Shown here: positions 30,184 to 38,540 of the stretch, in pieces
Numbering within the stretch: position 1 is the stretch's first letter
Layout: the number at the start of each line of letters is the position of its first letter
From: a virus
DNA: 43,236 bases
Virus record (IMG/VR): IMGVR_UViG_3300044996_000223
Span: 1-43,236 of that record
Strand: one strand, 5' to 3'
The notes under the pieces: model-generated
What the model was told of the DNA's origin: nothing
The model's input: only the letters and a program-made list of their open reading frames with translations
The model's database searches: none
Program-made: the position numbers and the translations under genes

Positions 30184-32031
30184 TCAGTCTTCCATTTCCG
30201 CAAGGGCAAGTGCCTCGCGTTCTTCTTCTTCACGCTCCGCCTCGGCCATTTGTTTCGACAACAAATTCCACGCCTCACGCTCGCTCGTGGGCATCGGAGC
30301 GCGGCTGATAGCTTTCTTTTCCGCCACCGGACACTCCGGCCACTTCGCAACCTCCACCACATCGCTCGCGGGATCAGCAATGTCGTCATTCGGTGCCTTG
30401 TCCCCGTACACAAGCTGATCCTCAAACTCCACCTGTCCGCGACGCAACTTCGCGCTCCCATCCTTGAACCACGGCAACAACCGCGAAATGCGCTTCTGCT
30501 TGTCGGCTTTGTGGATGCGCGCCTCAATCAATGGCAACGGAACACCATGCTCAAGCCGCGCTTTCTCGTAACTCGACATGTAAACATTCTCGATTACTTC
30601 CTTCTGCAACGTGATACCCATCACCGGCGACACATCCGAATACTTGAAAAACAACCGATAAACCTCATCCCAAAAACCGAACTGATCCACGCGCTTCTGA
30701 AACGCCTCAAGCGCGTGAAATTCCTTGCGCCAATTCCCCTTTTCGTCCTGCCCCCATGTGCATAACCACACCACAAACCCGTGAAAATCAGCCTTCTCTT
30801 TCGAGCTTGCCGCCGTGTCCAGATTCATAAACACGTACCCAGCGCGAATCTCGTCGTCGCTGTCGCTGTGGTACTGTATCGCCGCGCGGTCTAGTTGCTC
30901 GTTGACGGGCGTTGGCGTCTGCATCATCTGCGCCATGAATACCGCCTTTTGCACCGGCGTCCCGTGATCCAACACGTGCCGATAATCCGCCAACGCGCAC
31001 CCCGTCCGCTCCTCGAAAATGCTTTTCCCGTCCTCAATCGCCTGCCGCACCCACACCGCGAATTTCCCTCCGTTCTCGATGCTATCGCCGATCTTCTTCG
31101 AGTAGATGTCAGAAAAATGATACCGTGTCCCGCTCCACGTCTGCGGCGTCGCGCTCTGCTTTTTCAAAATGAAAACCGCGCTCTCAACCCATTGCTCAGT
31201 CGCCTCGATCAAGTCCCGCGTGTTCACGTCGTCGTAGTCAATCAAGTCGTCGGGACGAAACATATCGTAACTGCCGCCAGTCAAACTCGTTCCCGTGCTC
31301 GCCGCCGTCCACGTCGGCTCCTTCCGCGACTTGTCCGCGCGACACGGCACCGTGAACTGATCCACCGTGCCCCACTCCTTTTCACGGCTCACGTACTCCG
31401 GAAACAATTTACGAAACTCGTCACAAAACAAAATCTTGTTCTTCACTTCCAACGTCACCGCGCGCACCAGCTTTGCCGTCCCTGTTGCCATCAAAATCGC
31501 CACGTTGGGATCGCGCAACATGTCCTGTATCGAACCGCCAATCGTGCAAACCGAAGTCTTGAAATGCTTTCGCGGCAACAGCATCAACTTGTGCGGTATC
31601 CGCACATCCGCCGTCAGACACGCCAGCGGATAGTGCAAACGGAAAGACAAATCCCGGTACTCCAAAACTTCCTTGCACAGAAAATACAAATCCTCCATGC
31701 ACAGCCGACGATAAAAATTCCGCTCCCCAACAACCCCCTCCTCGCGCAACGCCTCCTTCGCGCGCGACGCTATCGTCGCGTAGTAAACCTTCTCGACATC
31801 ACACCAATTCCGTTCCCACGCCGCCCCGCAAAATCGCGCTTTGAACTCATTCCACGCGCCGACCGCCGAATTAGCAACCACGCCCACATTTTTTCCGGAA
31901 ATTTTTTCGCCGTTTTTTTCCGAAATTTTTTGAGCGTTAGCGTCAACTAAGCCATGCTTTAGAAAAGAGGGTAGCCCGCCGCTCGCCCCCATACCCCCCC
32001 AGCCAACGCAAAAATCGCGGCCTGCGGTCAT
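30184..32031 (-). CDS. terL: terminase large subunit
   Basis: 615 aa. The ATPase part has a variant Walker A in LLPRKHFKTS (residues about 151-160), a Walker B-type strand ending in DLIDYDD and an ATP-coupling segment nearby. The C-terminal part has the RNase-H-like nuclease start YVFMNLDTAASSK (first catalytic Asp), and the charged tail is Glu-rich. It powers packaging and cuts the concatemer. The start overlaps the small-subunit stop as ATGA. The 50 residues before the conserved region are low-complexity and unusual. Confidence 0.9.
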   Translation of the reverse strand: MTAGRDFCVGWGGMGASGGLPSFLKHGLVDANAQKISEKNGEKISGKNVGVVANSAVGAWNEFKARFCGAAWERNWCDVEKVYYATIASRAKEALREEGVVGERNFYRRLCMEDLYFLCKEVLEYRDLSFRLHYPLACLTADVRIPHKLMLLPRKHFKTSVCTIGGSIQDMLRDPNVAILMATGTAKLVRAVTLEVKNKILFCDEFRKLFPEYVSREKEWGTVDQFTVPCRADKSRKEPTWTAASTGTSLTGGSYDMFRPDDLIDYDDVNTRDLIEATEQWVESAVFILKKQSATPQTWSGTRYHFSDIYSKKIGDSIENGGKFAVWVRQAIEDGKSIFEERTGCALADYRHVLDHGTPVQKAVFMAQMMQTPTPVNEQLDRAAIQYHSDSDDEIRAGYVFMNLDTAASSKEKADFHGFVVWLCTWGQDEKGNWRKEFHALEAFQKRVDQFGFWDEVYRLFFKYSDVSPVMGITLQKEVIENVYMSSYEKARLEHGVPLPLIEARIHKADKQKRISRLLPWFKDGSAKLRRGQVEFEDQLVYGDKAPNDDIADPASDVVEVAKWPECPVAEKKAISRAPMPTSEREAWNLLSKQMAEAEREEEEREALALAEMED

Positions 32032-32684
32032 CGCACACCGCCTTGATCGTCGCCGCCAGGCGCGCCAATCGCGCTCGCGGTGGACGGCGATTCTGGATCA
32101 ATAATTGAGTCCGCAACTCTATTTTCCCCGCACGTTTCACGGTTCAAGGTAGCTACATCACGTGAAACCTTGAACAATTCCCCTTGTATTCCGCGCGCCA
32201 ATTCCTCGGCTCTCGACGCTATCCGATCCGTCAAACCGACGCCAGAAGTAGCCACTGCGACTGATAAACTTTGGGGGAGTTGCCGCGTGATCCCCGTCCA
32301 GTTGGCTACCCGATCCAGCCAAGCGCCATCGTCGGCGGTTAGCTTGCCCGCGCGCTCCAGCATCTCCGCCAACTTGGCCGAAATCAGCGCAAGTGCCTGT
32401 TGCCGTTGCATTCCTGAAAGATCAAACTCGCCAATTATCTGCCAGAATTCGGGGTTTCCGACCCACTTCGACACCGTAGTCTCGTCGCAATCCGCCATCC
32501 TCGCCAATTCCTTCCTCGACGCCCCGAAATTCAGCACAAACGCCTGACAAATGCGGACTTGCGTAGCCGTCAACCCCTTATGCCGTGCCGTCACCCGCCC
32601 CACAAATGCCAATAAATCAAACCCAACACCAGGTGGCGCGGGCAAGGAACCGTCGGCCTTAACTTCTAGGCTTTGCATCATCAT
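32028..32684 (-). CDS. terS: terminase small subunit (putative)
   Basis: 218 aa. Residues about 38-85 (LTATQVRICQAFV, SRKELARMADCDETTVSKWV) form a helix-turn-helix of the kind used by small terminases to bind pac DNA. A helical middle for oligomerisation and a disordered C-terminus follow. It is the first gene of the late operon and overlaps terL. Three consecutive ATGs (32684, 32681, 32678) could serve as start and none has a strong ribosome site. Confidence 0.8.
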   Translation of the reverse strand: MMMQSLEVKADGSLPAPPGVGFDLLAFVGRVTARHKGLTATQVRICQAFVLNFGASRKELARMADCDETTVSKWVGNPEFWQIIGEFDLSGMQRQQALALISAKLAEMLERAGKLTADDGAWLDRVANWTGITRQLPQSLSVAVATSGVGLTDRIASRAEELARGIQGELFKVSRDVATLNRETCGENRVADSIIDPESPSTASAIGAPGGDDQGGVR

Positions 32685-32808
32685 CTAAAGCGTCAAAATC
32701 TCACTTGATCCAACCATTCCGTCTGGAAAATCAGCAAACGCCCCCGAAATCACCACCAAAAACATTCAATGTTTTCTCTTTTTGATTACCTTTAATATAG
32801 GCACCTCT

Positions 32809-32936
32809 AGAACGGCCACAGTGTTTGGCTGTTCTCGGAACTAGAACGGCCACAGTGTTTGGCTGTTCTCGGAACCAGAACGGCCACAGTGTTTGGCTGT
32901 TTCAAAACGGAAGAACAGCCACAGTGTATGGCTTTT
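32809..32936. repeat. four 34-bp repeats with dyad symmetry
   Basis: Copies start at 32809, 32843, 32877 and 32912. Copies 1-3 carry AGAACGGCCA then TGGC(T)GTT around a 7-nt centre, an imperfect palindrome with 10-bp arms. Copy 3 has lost the last base of its right arm. Copy 4 has AGAACAGCCA and its right arm turns into a T-run (GGCTTTTT). Copy 1 abuts the leftward -10 candidate. These are either operators for a dimeric regulator or iterons. Confidence 0.85.
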
Positions 32937-33099
32937 TACAATTCCACCAATCACGACCTACACACCGCCGCCGACGCGCGCGAATTTTTCACGCGGCGTC
33001 CGTTTTCGAAATAAAAAAAACAAAAAAAGTTTTCAGCGAAAAAGATCAACCCGGCGTTGCTTTTTTACGCTTTCGCATTTTCTGAATAAAAAAAACACG

Positions 33100-33128
33100 T
33101 TGACAAAAAAACAAAGCACCAGTACCTT
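33100..33128 (+). promoter_or_regulatory. candidate rightward sigma-70-type promoter
   Basis: TTGACA (33100-33105), a 17-bp spacer and TACCTT (33123-33128) lie 64 bp before the first rightward gene. The -35 is consensus and the -10 is weak, as expected for an activated or regulated promoter. Confidence 0.5.
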
Positions 33129-33191
33129 GCGACACGTTAGAAAACGAAACATCAACAACCCGCGGCAAACGCCGCAGAAAGAAACGCGCAG

Positions 33192-33464
33192 ATGAAACAA
33201 GCAACTGTTCAACTCACGAAAGAGGGCGCGATGGCGCTCAAGGCCCACATGGTCGGTCGCTACGGATCGGCCGGAATCCAACACGGCCACGGCTCGCTGC
33301 TGGCCGCAAAAGAAGCGGCTCAGGAAAAGCCGGTGTCTGAATACGAAACTGTCGAGTGCTTCCTGCCCGAATGGGATGGCGACCTCAAAGAGCGCGCCGC
33401 CGTCGGCCTCGGCCTGCGAAAGAAATCGGCGCGCTTCATCGTCGCCGTGACCGTGCATGACTAA
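33192..33464 (+). CDS. hypothetical protein, 90 aa
   Basis: First gene of the long rightward operon, downstream of the promoter candidate. A soluble alpha/beta protein without a recognised motif. AGAAAG lies upstream of the ATG. It overlaps a small basic ORF at its 3' end. Function unknown. Confidence 0.6.
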   Translation: MKQATVQLTKEGAMALKAHMVGRYGSAGIQHGHGSLLAAKEAAQEKPVSEYETVECFLPEWDGDLKERAAVGLGLRKKSARFIVAVTVHD

Positions 33465-33636
33465 GACCTCGGAAAAACAACTCGCCTACGTGCGCGACTG
33501 GGAACGGCGAAATCCAGAGCGCGCCCAAGCCAGGAAAAACTCCTGGTGGAAAACCCCAAAAGGGAAAGCAGCCATCAAGCGCCGACGGAAAAAATTCAAC
33601 GCCTACAGAAAACGGTGGCGAGCGAGAAAACGTTAG
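33457..33636 (+). CDS. small Arg/Lys/Trp-rich protein, 59 aa
   Basis: Overlaps the upstream gene by 8 nt. The chain is strongly basic (for example TPKGKAAIKRRRKKFN and RKRWRARKR at the end), so it probably binds nucleic acid. The pattern YVRDWERRNPERAQAR resembles small phage proteins of the HNH-neighbour type, but no catalytic residues are present. The call rests on overlap spacing and composition. Confidence 0.5.
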   Translation: MTKTSEKQLAYVRDWERRNPERAQARKNSWWKTPKGKAAIKRRRKKFNAYRKRWRARKR

Positions 33637-33677
33637 ACAAAAAAACAAACGCGGCACCGCCGCAGAAGGAATAGAAA

Positions 33678-34358
33678 ATGCAAACCGCAACCGCAGAACC
33701 AATCGGCGAGAATATCGCCGAGATGAAACGCAACGCCCTTGTTGTCCACGTCGTAAAGAAATTCGGCAAGGACGCATCGGCCTGGGTGATGAAGTGCTCC
33801 AACGACCAACTGCGCGACGCCCTCACCAATGGCCGACTGCCCGCCGTCGCCGGAACTACCTACACAGCCCCGACGACGACGAACAACACCCCAGCCCCGG
33901 AACTACCTACCGCCGCCGCCGATCTCGGAGCAATCATAGCCGCCGCGTCGCCGAGCGACGCCGTCAAAGAATCAATCGGCTGGTATATCAGCCGAGATGA
34001 TCGCGGACCGGATGCCGAAGTCCGCAGCAGCGAAACGCTGGGCGCGTTCGTTGACGAGGCCGACGCGCGCGGCGAATGCGAGAAGATCAACCAAGCCAAT
34101 CGCCCCACTCCCACCCTTGTCATCTTTCCGCGCGGCGTAAAGTTCAACGGCTTTGAAGATTTCGGAACCGGTCACGGAACAGACCGCCTTTTCAAAGTGT
34201 TCGTCTCATTCGACGGCGAAGATTTCGCAGGGCGAGGCTGGGGCGAGACTAGCTACGGAAGATCCGGCGATGAAGGACTGTGGCGCGCAATGGAGGACGC
34301 GCTGCACGAAGCTGGCTTCCCCAACTGGACGATCAAGAACGCAACCGTGAAAGATTGA
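33678..34358 (+). CDS. hypothetical protein, 226 aa
   Basis: GAAGGAA lies upstream of the ATG. An N-terminal helical part (residues 1-50) is followed by a Thr/Pro/Ala-rich linker (about 55-80) and a C-terminal soluble domain with FDGEDFAGRGWGETSYG. No family is recognised. The domain-linker-domain layout suggests a binding protein. Confidence 0.6.
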   Translation: MQTATAEPIGENIAEMKRNALVVHVVKKFGKDASAWVMKCSNDQLRDALTNGRLPAVAGTTYTAPTTTNNTPAPELPTAAADLGAIIAAASPSDAVKESIGWYISRDDRGPDAEVRSSETLGAFVDEADARGECEKINQANRPTPTLVIFPRGVKFNGFEDFGTGHGTDRLFKVFVSFDGEDFAGRGWGETSYGRSGDEGLWRAMEDALHEAGFPNWTIKNATVKD

Positions 34359-34418
34359 ACTGATAGAAAAACTCAACATTAAAAACCCAGCTCGAAAGAG
34401 CAAGAAAGGACAGAACAC

Positions 34419-34904
34419 ATGACAACCGAAAAACTAGAGCTACTGCGCCGCATGGCGATATCCGAACACACCGGCGAGAATGTCGGTTTATTTGACGATG
34501 CGCCAGTTAACGGCGAGGAGATTGAACACAACGGCAAGAGTTACCTCGTGCTCACCGATGAGGAGGCCAATGATAAATGCGCGGAATATATCCGGGAAAG
34601 CCTTTGGGCTTTCAATACGGATTTTATCCTATCGCATTGTAAACTGCCGCTTGAACTTGAAAAGGCAATCCGCTCGTTTCAGGAGATGGAATGCGAGGGA
34701 GCAAATGACGCCATGCTCGCCCTTGTCGAGAAGTGCGGAGATTTCGACAAGTTCGTTGAGGATGCGATAAGCGCGGATGGACGCGGACATTTCCTCGCCG
34801 GTTATGACGGCAACGAAAACGAGATTACAGTTACAATGGCAAAAACCGATACGGATAAAACCAGTGACAACACGGAAACATTCTACATCTACCGCACAAA
34901 CTAA
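34419..34904 (+). CDS. hypothetical acidic protein, 161 aa
   Basis: AAGAAAGG precedes the ATG. A strongly acidic soluble protein containing LVLTDEEANDKCAEYIRESLW and ILSHCKLP. This segment recurs in phage early proteins of unknown function. No nuclease or binding motif is visible. Acidic small early proteins can be anti-restriction or inhibitor factors, but nothing here proves it. Confidence 0.6.
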   Translation: MTTEKLELLRRMAISEHTGENVGLFDDAPVNGEEIEHNGKSYLVLTDEEANDKCAEYIRESLWAFNTDFILSHCKLPLELEKAIRSFQEMECEGANDAMLALVEKCGDFDKFVEDAISADGRGHFLAGYDGNENEITVTMAKTDTDKTSDNTETFYIYRTN

Positions 34905-34963
34905 CCACACAAGCACAAACAAAACAAACCGGCTGCACGAAAGCGTAAAAGGAGATAAAACGT

Positions 34964-35386
34964 ATGAAATACAACAAGGTAGAGCAAACCGCATGTCTCT
35001 ATGTGGAACTGTGGAAGCTTGGCTTCAACCTCGACGAAATCAAGCAACTGATACGCATTGAGAAAACCCTGCAACGATGGGGAGAACTCGAATGTGGTAA
35101 TTTCAACAATCATCCATCATGGTATGTTGTGCGTGATGAGGAAACCGGAAAAACGTACATGGAGACACACCCGTATCAAGGCGAATTTTATCGCCGTCCT
35201 TATCCAGACCGCAAAACCGCCGCGCTAAAACGGCTGGCGAAAATCATGGAGCCGCGCAAGCGGCGGCTGATCGCCTATTATCAGAGCGACCCTCGCGGCT
35301 GTGCGCTCTGGATTGTCAGGAAGAAAGACATCAAAGGAATGGACGTGCAATGCTGTTACACACGCGGCATCGCCGTCTGCATCTAA
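34964..35386 (+). CDS. hypothetical protein, 140 aa
   Basis: AAAGGAGATAAAACGT before the ATG is a good ribosome site. The protein starts with a helical segment (VEQTACLYVELWKLGFNLDEI), then a WYVVRDEETGKTY strand pair and a basic Arg/Lys-rich region with two late Cys. No family is assigned. Confidence 0.65.
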   Translation: MKYNKVEQTACLYVELWKLGFNLDEIKQLIRIEKTLQRWGELECGNFNNHPSWYVVRDEETGKTYMETHPYQGEFYRRPYPDRKTAALKRLAKIMEPRKRRLIAYYQSDPRGCALWIVRKKDIKGMDVQCCYTRGIAVCI

Positions 35387-35411
35387 CCGCAACCCGAAAG
35401 GAGAAAGAATA

Positions 35412-35681
35412 ATGAATCAAACAAAACCGAAACATATAGACGCAGTTGAGTTCGAGATTACAGACCCGGCACGACAAAACACCAAACCAGAACGCGCCAC
35501 CGTGTACGAGCCATGCTGTTGCGGATGTGACACGAGAGATGGAAAACACACCGGATGGGCTGGATACGTCCGAGCCAGCAACGGAAAACGCGGCGTCAGC
35601 GTGTGGTTCAAGGATGAGAATCACCACAAGGAGGCAATTAAAGAAGTCGAAAGAATCCGCAAAGCATGGAGGAAACAATGA
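35412..35681 (+). CDS. hypothetical protein with Cys cluster, 89 aa
   Basis: The start is chosen for GAAAGGAG upstream; the longer frame from 35301 overlaps the previous gene without a ribosome site. CCCGCDTRDGKHTG in the middle could bind zinc. The C-terminus is a basic helix. ATGA overlap with the WGR gene. Confidence 0.6.
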   Translation: MNQTKPKHIDAVEFEITDPARQNTKPERATVYEPCCCGCDTRDGKHTGWAGYVRASNGKRGVSVWFKDENHHKEAIKEVERIRKAWRKQ

Positions 35682-35950
35682 ACCAAACAAAGAAACAGTG
35701 CCGCACGGCGGAGTTATACTTCCGTGACGGCAAATCCGATAAGGTGTACAAAGTCGGTATGCAGGAAACCACGGACGGACAGTACATCGTCGTCGCATCG
35801 TGGGGCAGACGCGGCCTGCGCGCTTGCCGATTGCCTGGAGTCAATAGGTATCCGATGCGAAATTTGGGCGGTGTCAAAATGCACGGACGACAAAGAAAAA
35901 ACGAGCCACGTCACAAAAATTCTATTGAAACGCGCCGAGGACGCCCTTGA
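35678..35950 (+). CDS. WGR-domain protein with disrupted C-terminus
   Basis: The first 45 residues (AELYFRDGKSDKVYKVGM, then IVVASWGRRG) are the N-terminal two-thirds of a WGR domain, a small fold seen in DNA-damage and phage proteins. After WGRRGL the frame gives a low-complexity basic tail unlike any WGR protein, while the +1 frame continues a different gene (see 35802). The domain's C-terminal helix is missing, so the protein is probably non-functional or reduced. Start by ATGA overlap. Confidence 0.6.
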   Translation: MNQTKKQCRTAELYFRDGKSDKVYKVGMQETTDGQYIVVASWGRRGLRACRLPGVNRYPMRNLGGVKMHGRQRKNEPRHKNSIETRRGRP

Positions 35951-36029
35951 ACTTGACCGCGTCGCGTTTATGCTGGCGCACCCGGCGGTGTCGTGTATTC
36001 CAAAACACACACCGAACACGACGCAATAA
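35802..36029 (+). pseudogene. fragment of a vWA-like phage protein
   Basis: In the frame shifted from the WGR gene the sequence reads ALADCLESIGIRCEIWAV and later LELDRVAFMLAHPA. These are the middle and end of the von Willebrand A-like (CobT-like) domain found in some phage early operons. The MIDAS-containing N-terminal half and any start codon are missing. The junction with the WGR frame is near 35802-35815, consistent with a deletion that joined two genes. Family recall is moderate. Confidence 0.45.
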
Positions 36030-36195
36030 ACATCCCCTCACTAGATCACGATACTTTTGCATTCTGGGAGCGTCCGACGCGAGTCATCAGTTGAATAACC
36101 GAAGCCTTGCGCTCTCAGGGGGTCACAATAGACACCACCAACAACAACCAACCCGCGACCGCCTAACCAGGCGCGACGCAGAAAGAACCAACCAA
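36030..36195 (+). other. gene-free gap before the methyltransferase
   Basis: 166 bases. I see no ORF with a ribosome site, no strong hairpin and no repeat. It may be residue of the same deletion that left the WGR/vWA remnants. Confidence 0.5.
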
Positions 36196-37827
36196 ATGAA
36201 CACAACAAACCAAATCGTTGAAACACTAAAAACCAACGGCGAAGATTTTGAATGGTATCCGACCACGGACGAAATCATAAAACGAATCGCCGACGACATA
36301 AGCGCCAACGAAGCCACACACTGCGGATCAATTCTCGACATAGGAGCCGGAAACGGGAAAGTGCTTGGCGCGATCCAAAAGTCAGAGAATTTTTCCGCGC
36401 TCTATGCCATCGAAAAAAGCCCGATCCTATGCCGACAAATGCCAAACGAAATCCTTGTAATCGGAACCGACTTTGCCCAACAGTCCCTACTCTCCAAACC
36501 CGTTGACGTTATTTTCTCCAACCCGCCCTATTCCGAGTTTGAGACATGGAGTGAGAAAGTAATCCGCGAAGCCGCCGCGTATGTGATCTACCTCGTGATA
36601 CCTGACCGCTGGCAACAATGCCAGCGCATCACCGACGCGATCAAATACCGCGACGCCGAAGCCGAAACACTCGGAACCTTCGACTTCGAGAACGCCGAAC
36701 GCGCCGCCCGCGCCCGCGTCAATATCGTAAAAATTAGCCTGCATCGCGGCGCGGATGACGCCTTTGAAAGGTTCTTCAACGAACAATTTGCCGAACTCAT
36801 CGCCAAATTCGCGCCATCCAAACAAGACCCAAACACCGCGCCAAGCAACGAACCAACTCCCGAAGATTTCAAGCCATACCACGCGCTAGTTATCGGCCCG
36901 AACTACATTGAGGCACTCGTTGAACTTTACAACTGCGAAATGACCACCGCACAACGCAACTACCAACTCGTCACACAACTAGACGTTGCGCTATTAAAGG
37001 AATTTGAAGTTGACCCCCGAAAAATAATGTCTTGCCTGCGCCAGCGCCTCGACGGTCTGCGTCGTGAATACTGGCACGAGCTTTTTGACCACCTCGGCGC
37101 TGTCACCGACCGCCTCACCGCCGCAAGCCGCACTGCACTCCTAAACAAACTACACGAACACATCCAAGTTGATTTCACCATCACCAACATCCTTGAGGTG
37201 CTTGCGTGGGTAATCAAAAACGCCGACGCCTACCTCGACACCCAGCTTGTTGCCGTGTACGAAAACATGGTTGCAAAATGCAACGTGAAACTATACAAAT
37301 CCAACACCCGCACATGGCAGGAAGAACGATGGCGGTATAATGGCGAGCAGTCTAAAAACACCCACTTTGCCCTTGATTACCGCATCATCACGCACCGCAT
37401 CGGCGGCATCAATTACCGATTACTTATCGGCGACGAACTCGACGCGCGCGCTGCCGATTTCCTCGGCGACCTCTGCACGCTCGCACGCAACCTCGGCTTT
37501 ATCCCACACGAACACCAGCGCAGCACACTCTACCACAACGAGCGCCGCAACTGGAAACGCGGCGAACTCTACACGTTCCACGCCAGCCACAACGGAAAAA
37601 TAATCGAACTGTTCGACGTGCGCGCTTACCAAAACGGAAACCTGCACCTACGACTAAACAAGGATTTCATCCTCGCGCTCAACGTCGAACATGGACGCTT
37701 GAGGGGGTGGATCAACACCCCCACACAAGCCGCCGAAGAACTCCAAGACGCCAACGCCGCCAAATACTTTGCCACATCCACGCGACTACTCGGATTTACC
37801 GACCCAACCAAACTCCTCGCCGCTTAA
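36196..37827 (+). CDS. SAM-dependent methyltransferase fused to a DUF4942-type domain
   Basis: 543 aa. Motif I is ILDIGAGNGKVL (residues about 47-58) and motif IV is FSNPPYSEF, the catalytic N-P-P-Y of N6-adenine or N4-cytosine DNA methyltransferases. From about residue 225 the protein continues with YHALVIGPNYIEALVELYN and a long C-terminal region that fits DUF4942, often fused to such methyltransferases in phages. It could modify phage DNA; the large C-terminal part may recognise DNA. Start at 36196 because upstream in-frame sequence is non-coding in look; the ribosome site is weak. Confidence 0.8.
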   Translation: MNTTNQIVETLKTNGEDFEWYPTTDEIIKRIADDISANEATHCGSILDIGAGNGKVLGAIQKSENFSALYAIEKSPILCRQMPNEILVIGTDFAQQSLLSKPVDVIFSNPPYSEFETWSEKVIREAAAYVIYLVIPDRWQQCQRITDAIKYRDAEAETLGTFDFENAERAARARVNIVKISLHRGADDAFERFFNEQFAELIAKFAPSKQDPNTAPSNEPTPEDFKPYHALVIGPNYIEALVELYNCEMTTAQRNYQLVTQLDVALLKEFEVDPRKIMSCLRQRLDGLRREYWHELFDHLGAVTDRLTAASRTALLNKLHEHIQVDFTITNILEVLAWVIKNADAYLDTQLVAVYENMVAKCNVKLYKSNTRTWQEERWRYNGEQSKNTHFALDYRIITHRIGGINYRLLIGDELDARAADFLGDLCTLARNLGFIPHEHQRSTLYHNERRNWKRGELYTFHASHNGKIIELFDVRAYQNGNLHLRLNKDFILALNVEHGRLRGWINTPTQAAEELQDANAAKYFATSTRLLGFTDPTKLLAA

Positions 37828-37868
37828 ACAACAACCGCAACCAACAAAAAGGAACAACCCCACGCCTT

Positions 37869-38105
37869 ATGAACTGGCAACAATCAAAACTCATCGCAAC
37901 CAAACTCCTCGAACGCATCCACGGCGACGTGCAAGGACGCACCATCTACCTAGTGGACGCTCCGGGGTTATCCTTCGGCGAACGCCGACAGGTCATGGAC
38001 GCCCTCGCGCGCGAACTCAGAAAACGCGGAGCCATCGTCCGCAACCTATGGGCTGAACTCTCCACAACCAACCCGCCGCAACACATAAAACCACCTAGCG
38101 ATTGA
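37869..38105 (+). CDS. hypothetical protein, 78 aa
   Basis: A small alpha/beta protein (GRTIYLVDAPGLSFGERRQVMDALARELRKRGA) whose strand-turn-helix resembles half of a nucleotide-binding fold but lacks a P-loop. It starts 41 nt after the methyltransferase with a poor ribosome site. Its stop lies just before a terminator for the opposite strand. Function unknown. Confidence 0.55.
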   Translation: MNWQQSKLIATKLLERIHGDVQGRTIYLVDAPGLSFGERRQVMDALARELRKRGAIVRNLWAELSTTNPPQHIKPPSD

Positions 38106-38112
38106 CGCGCAC

Positions 38113-38166
38113 AAAACAAAAAGCGAAAGCGCCCAACGCCGATCTGCTCGACGCTGGGCGCTTCGC
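38113..38166 (-). terminator. rho-independent terminator of the leftward RHH gene
   Basis: On the - strand, GCGAAGCGCCCA pairs with TGGGCGCTTTCGC (12 bp with one bulge) and is followed by TTTTTGTTTT. It lies 56 bp past the stop of the gene at 38222, as expected for a single-gene leftward transcript. Confidence 0.85.
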
Positions 38167-38221
38167 TTCGCGCTACTTCTTCACGCCGCGACCCGCGCCA
38201 CTTGCAGCCACGTCTTCATGC

Positions 38222-38446
38222 TCACTTCTTACCCTCCACATTCTTCACCGACGCGCCATACCGCGCCGCCGCCTCCGCTATCCGATTCGCCTCCAACTGC
38301 ACCAATACCGGACAAAACTGCTCGATCAACTCCTCCACAATGTCCGTTTTATCCCGCTTCAAGGTCTTCGACACCGCCTCCAACTTGCTTACCGCAGAAC
38401 TGCTTAAACGGTATCCCACAACTTTTTTTGTCGCCTCTGTTTTCAT
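38222..38446 (-). CDS. ribbon-helix-helix regulator (leftward)
   Basis: 74 aa. The sequence VVGYRLSSSAVSKLEAVSKT, then KTDIVEELIEQFC, has the short strand followed by two helices of the ribbon-helix-helix fold used by Arc/CopG-type repressors. It is transcribed alone, against the surrounding operon, with its own terminator and a dyad between it and its divergent partner. The start at MKTEAT is chosen over a longer frame because GGTGG lies upstream and the fold begins there. It is a candidate lysogeny regulator. Confidence 0.75.
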   Translation of the reverse strand: MKTEATKKVVGYRLSSSAVSKLEAVSKTLKRDKTDIVEELIEQFCPVLVQLEANRIAEAAARYGASVKNVEGKK

Positions 38447-38457
38447 AATATCCACCG

Positions 38458-38478
38458 ATACAATCGCCCTAATTGTAT
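38458..38478. promoter_or_regulatory. operator dyad ATACAAT-7-ATTGTAT
   Basis: A perfect 7-bp inverted repeat with a 7-nt centre (CGCCCTA), 12 bp upstream of the leftward RHH start. Suited to a dimeric RHH repressor acting on its own promoter. Confidence 0.6.
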
Positions 38479-38512
38479 AAACACGCAACAAATTAAATCT
38501 TGCATTTTTTTG

Positions 38513-38540
38513 TGCATGTTGATACATGTTGCAACATGCA
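38513..38540. promoter_or_regulatory. operator dyad TGCATGTTG / CAACATGCA
   Basis: A perfect 9-bp inverted repeat, with a third direct copy of the CATGTTG half-site inside the spacer. It overlaps the start codon of the rightward RHH gene (38536), so a bound protein would block its transcription or translation start. Confidence 0.6.

Larger units (their letters stand above)
32685..33191. promoter_or_regulatory. divergent control region between late and rightward operons
   Basis: 507 bases with no gene. From left to right it holds the terS leader with a 13-bp palindrome (32761-32773), a possible leftward -10 box (TATATT on the - strand, near 32797), four palindromic repeats (32809-32936), an A/T-rich stretch and a rightward promoter candidate (33100-33128). 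It is the natural place for late/early transcription control and possibly for a replication origin. Confidence 0.7.

Noticed and set aside
38102-38407. 101-aa + strand ORF after the 78-aa gene
   Set aside because: Starts at TTG, runs through the terminator and antisense of the leftward RHH gene.
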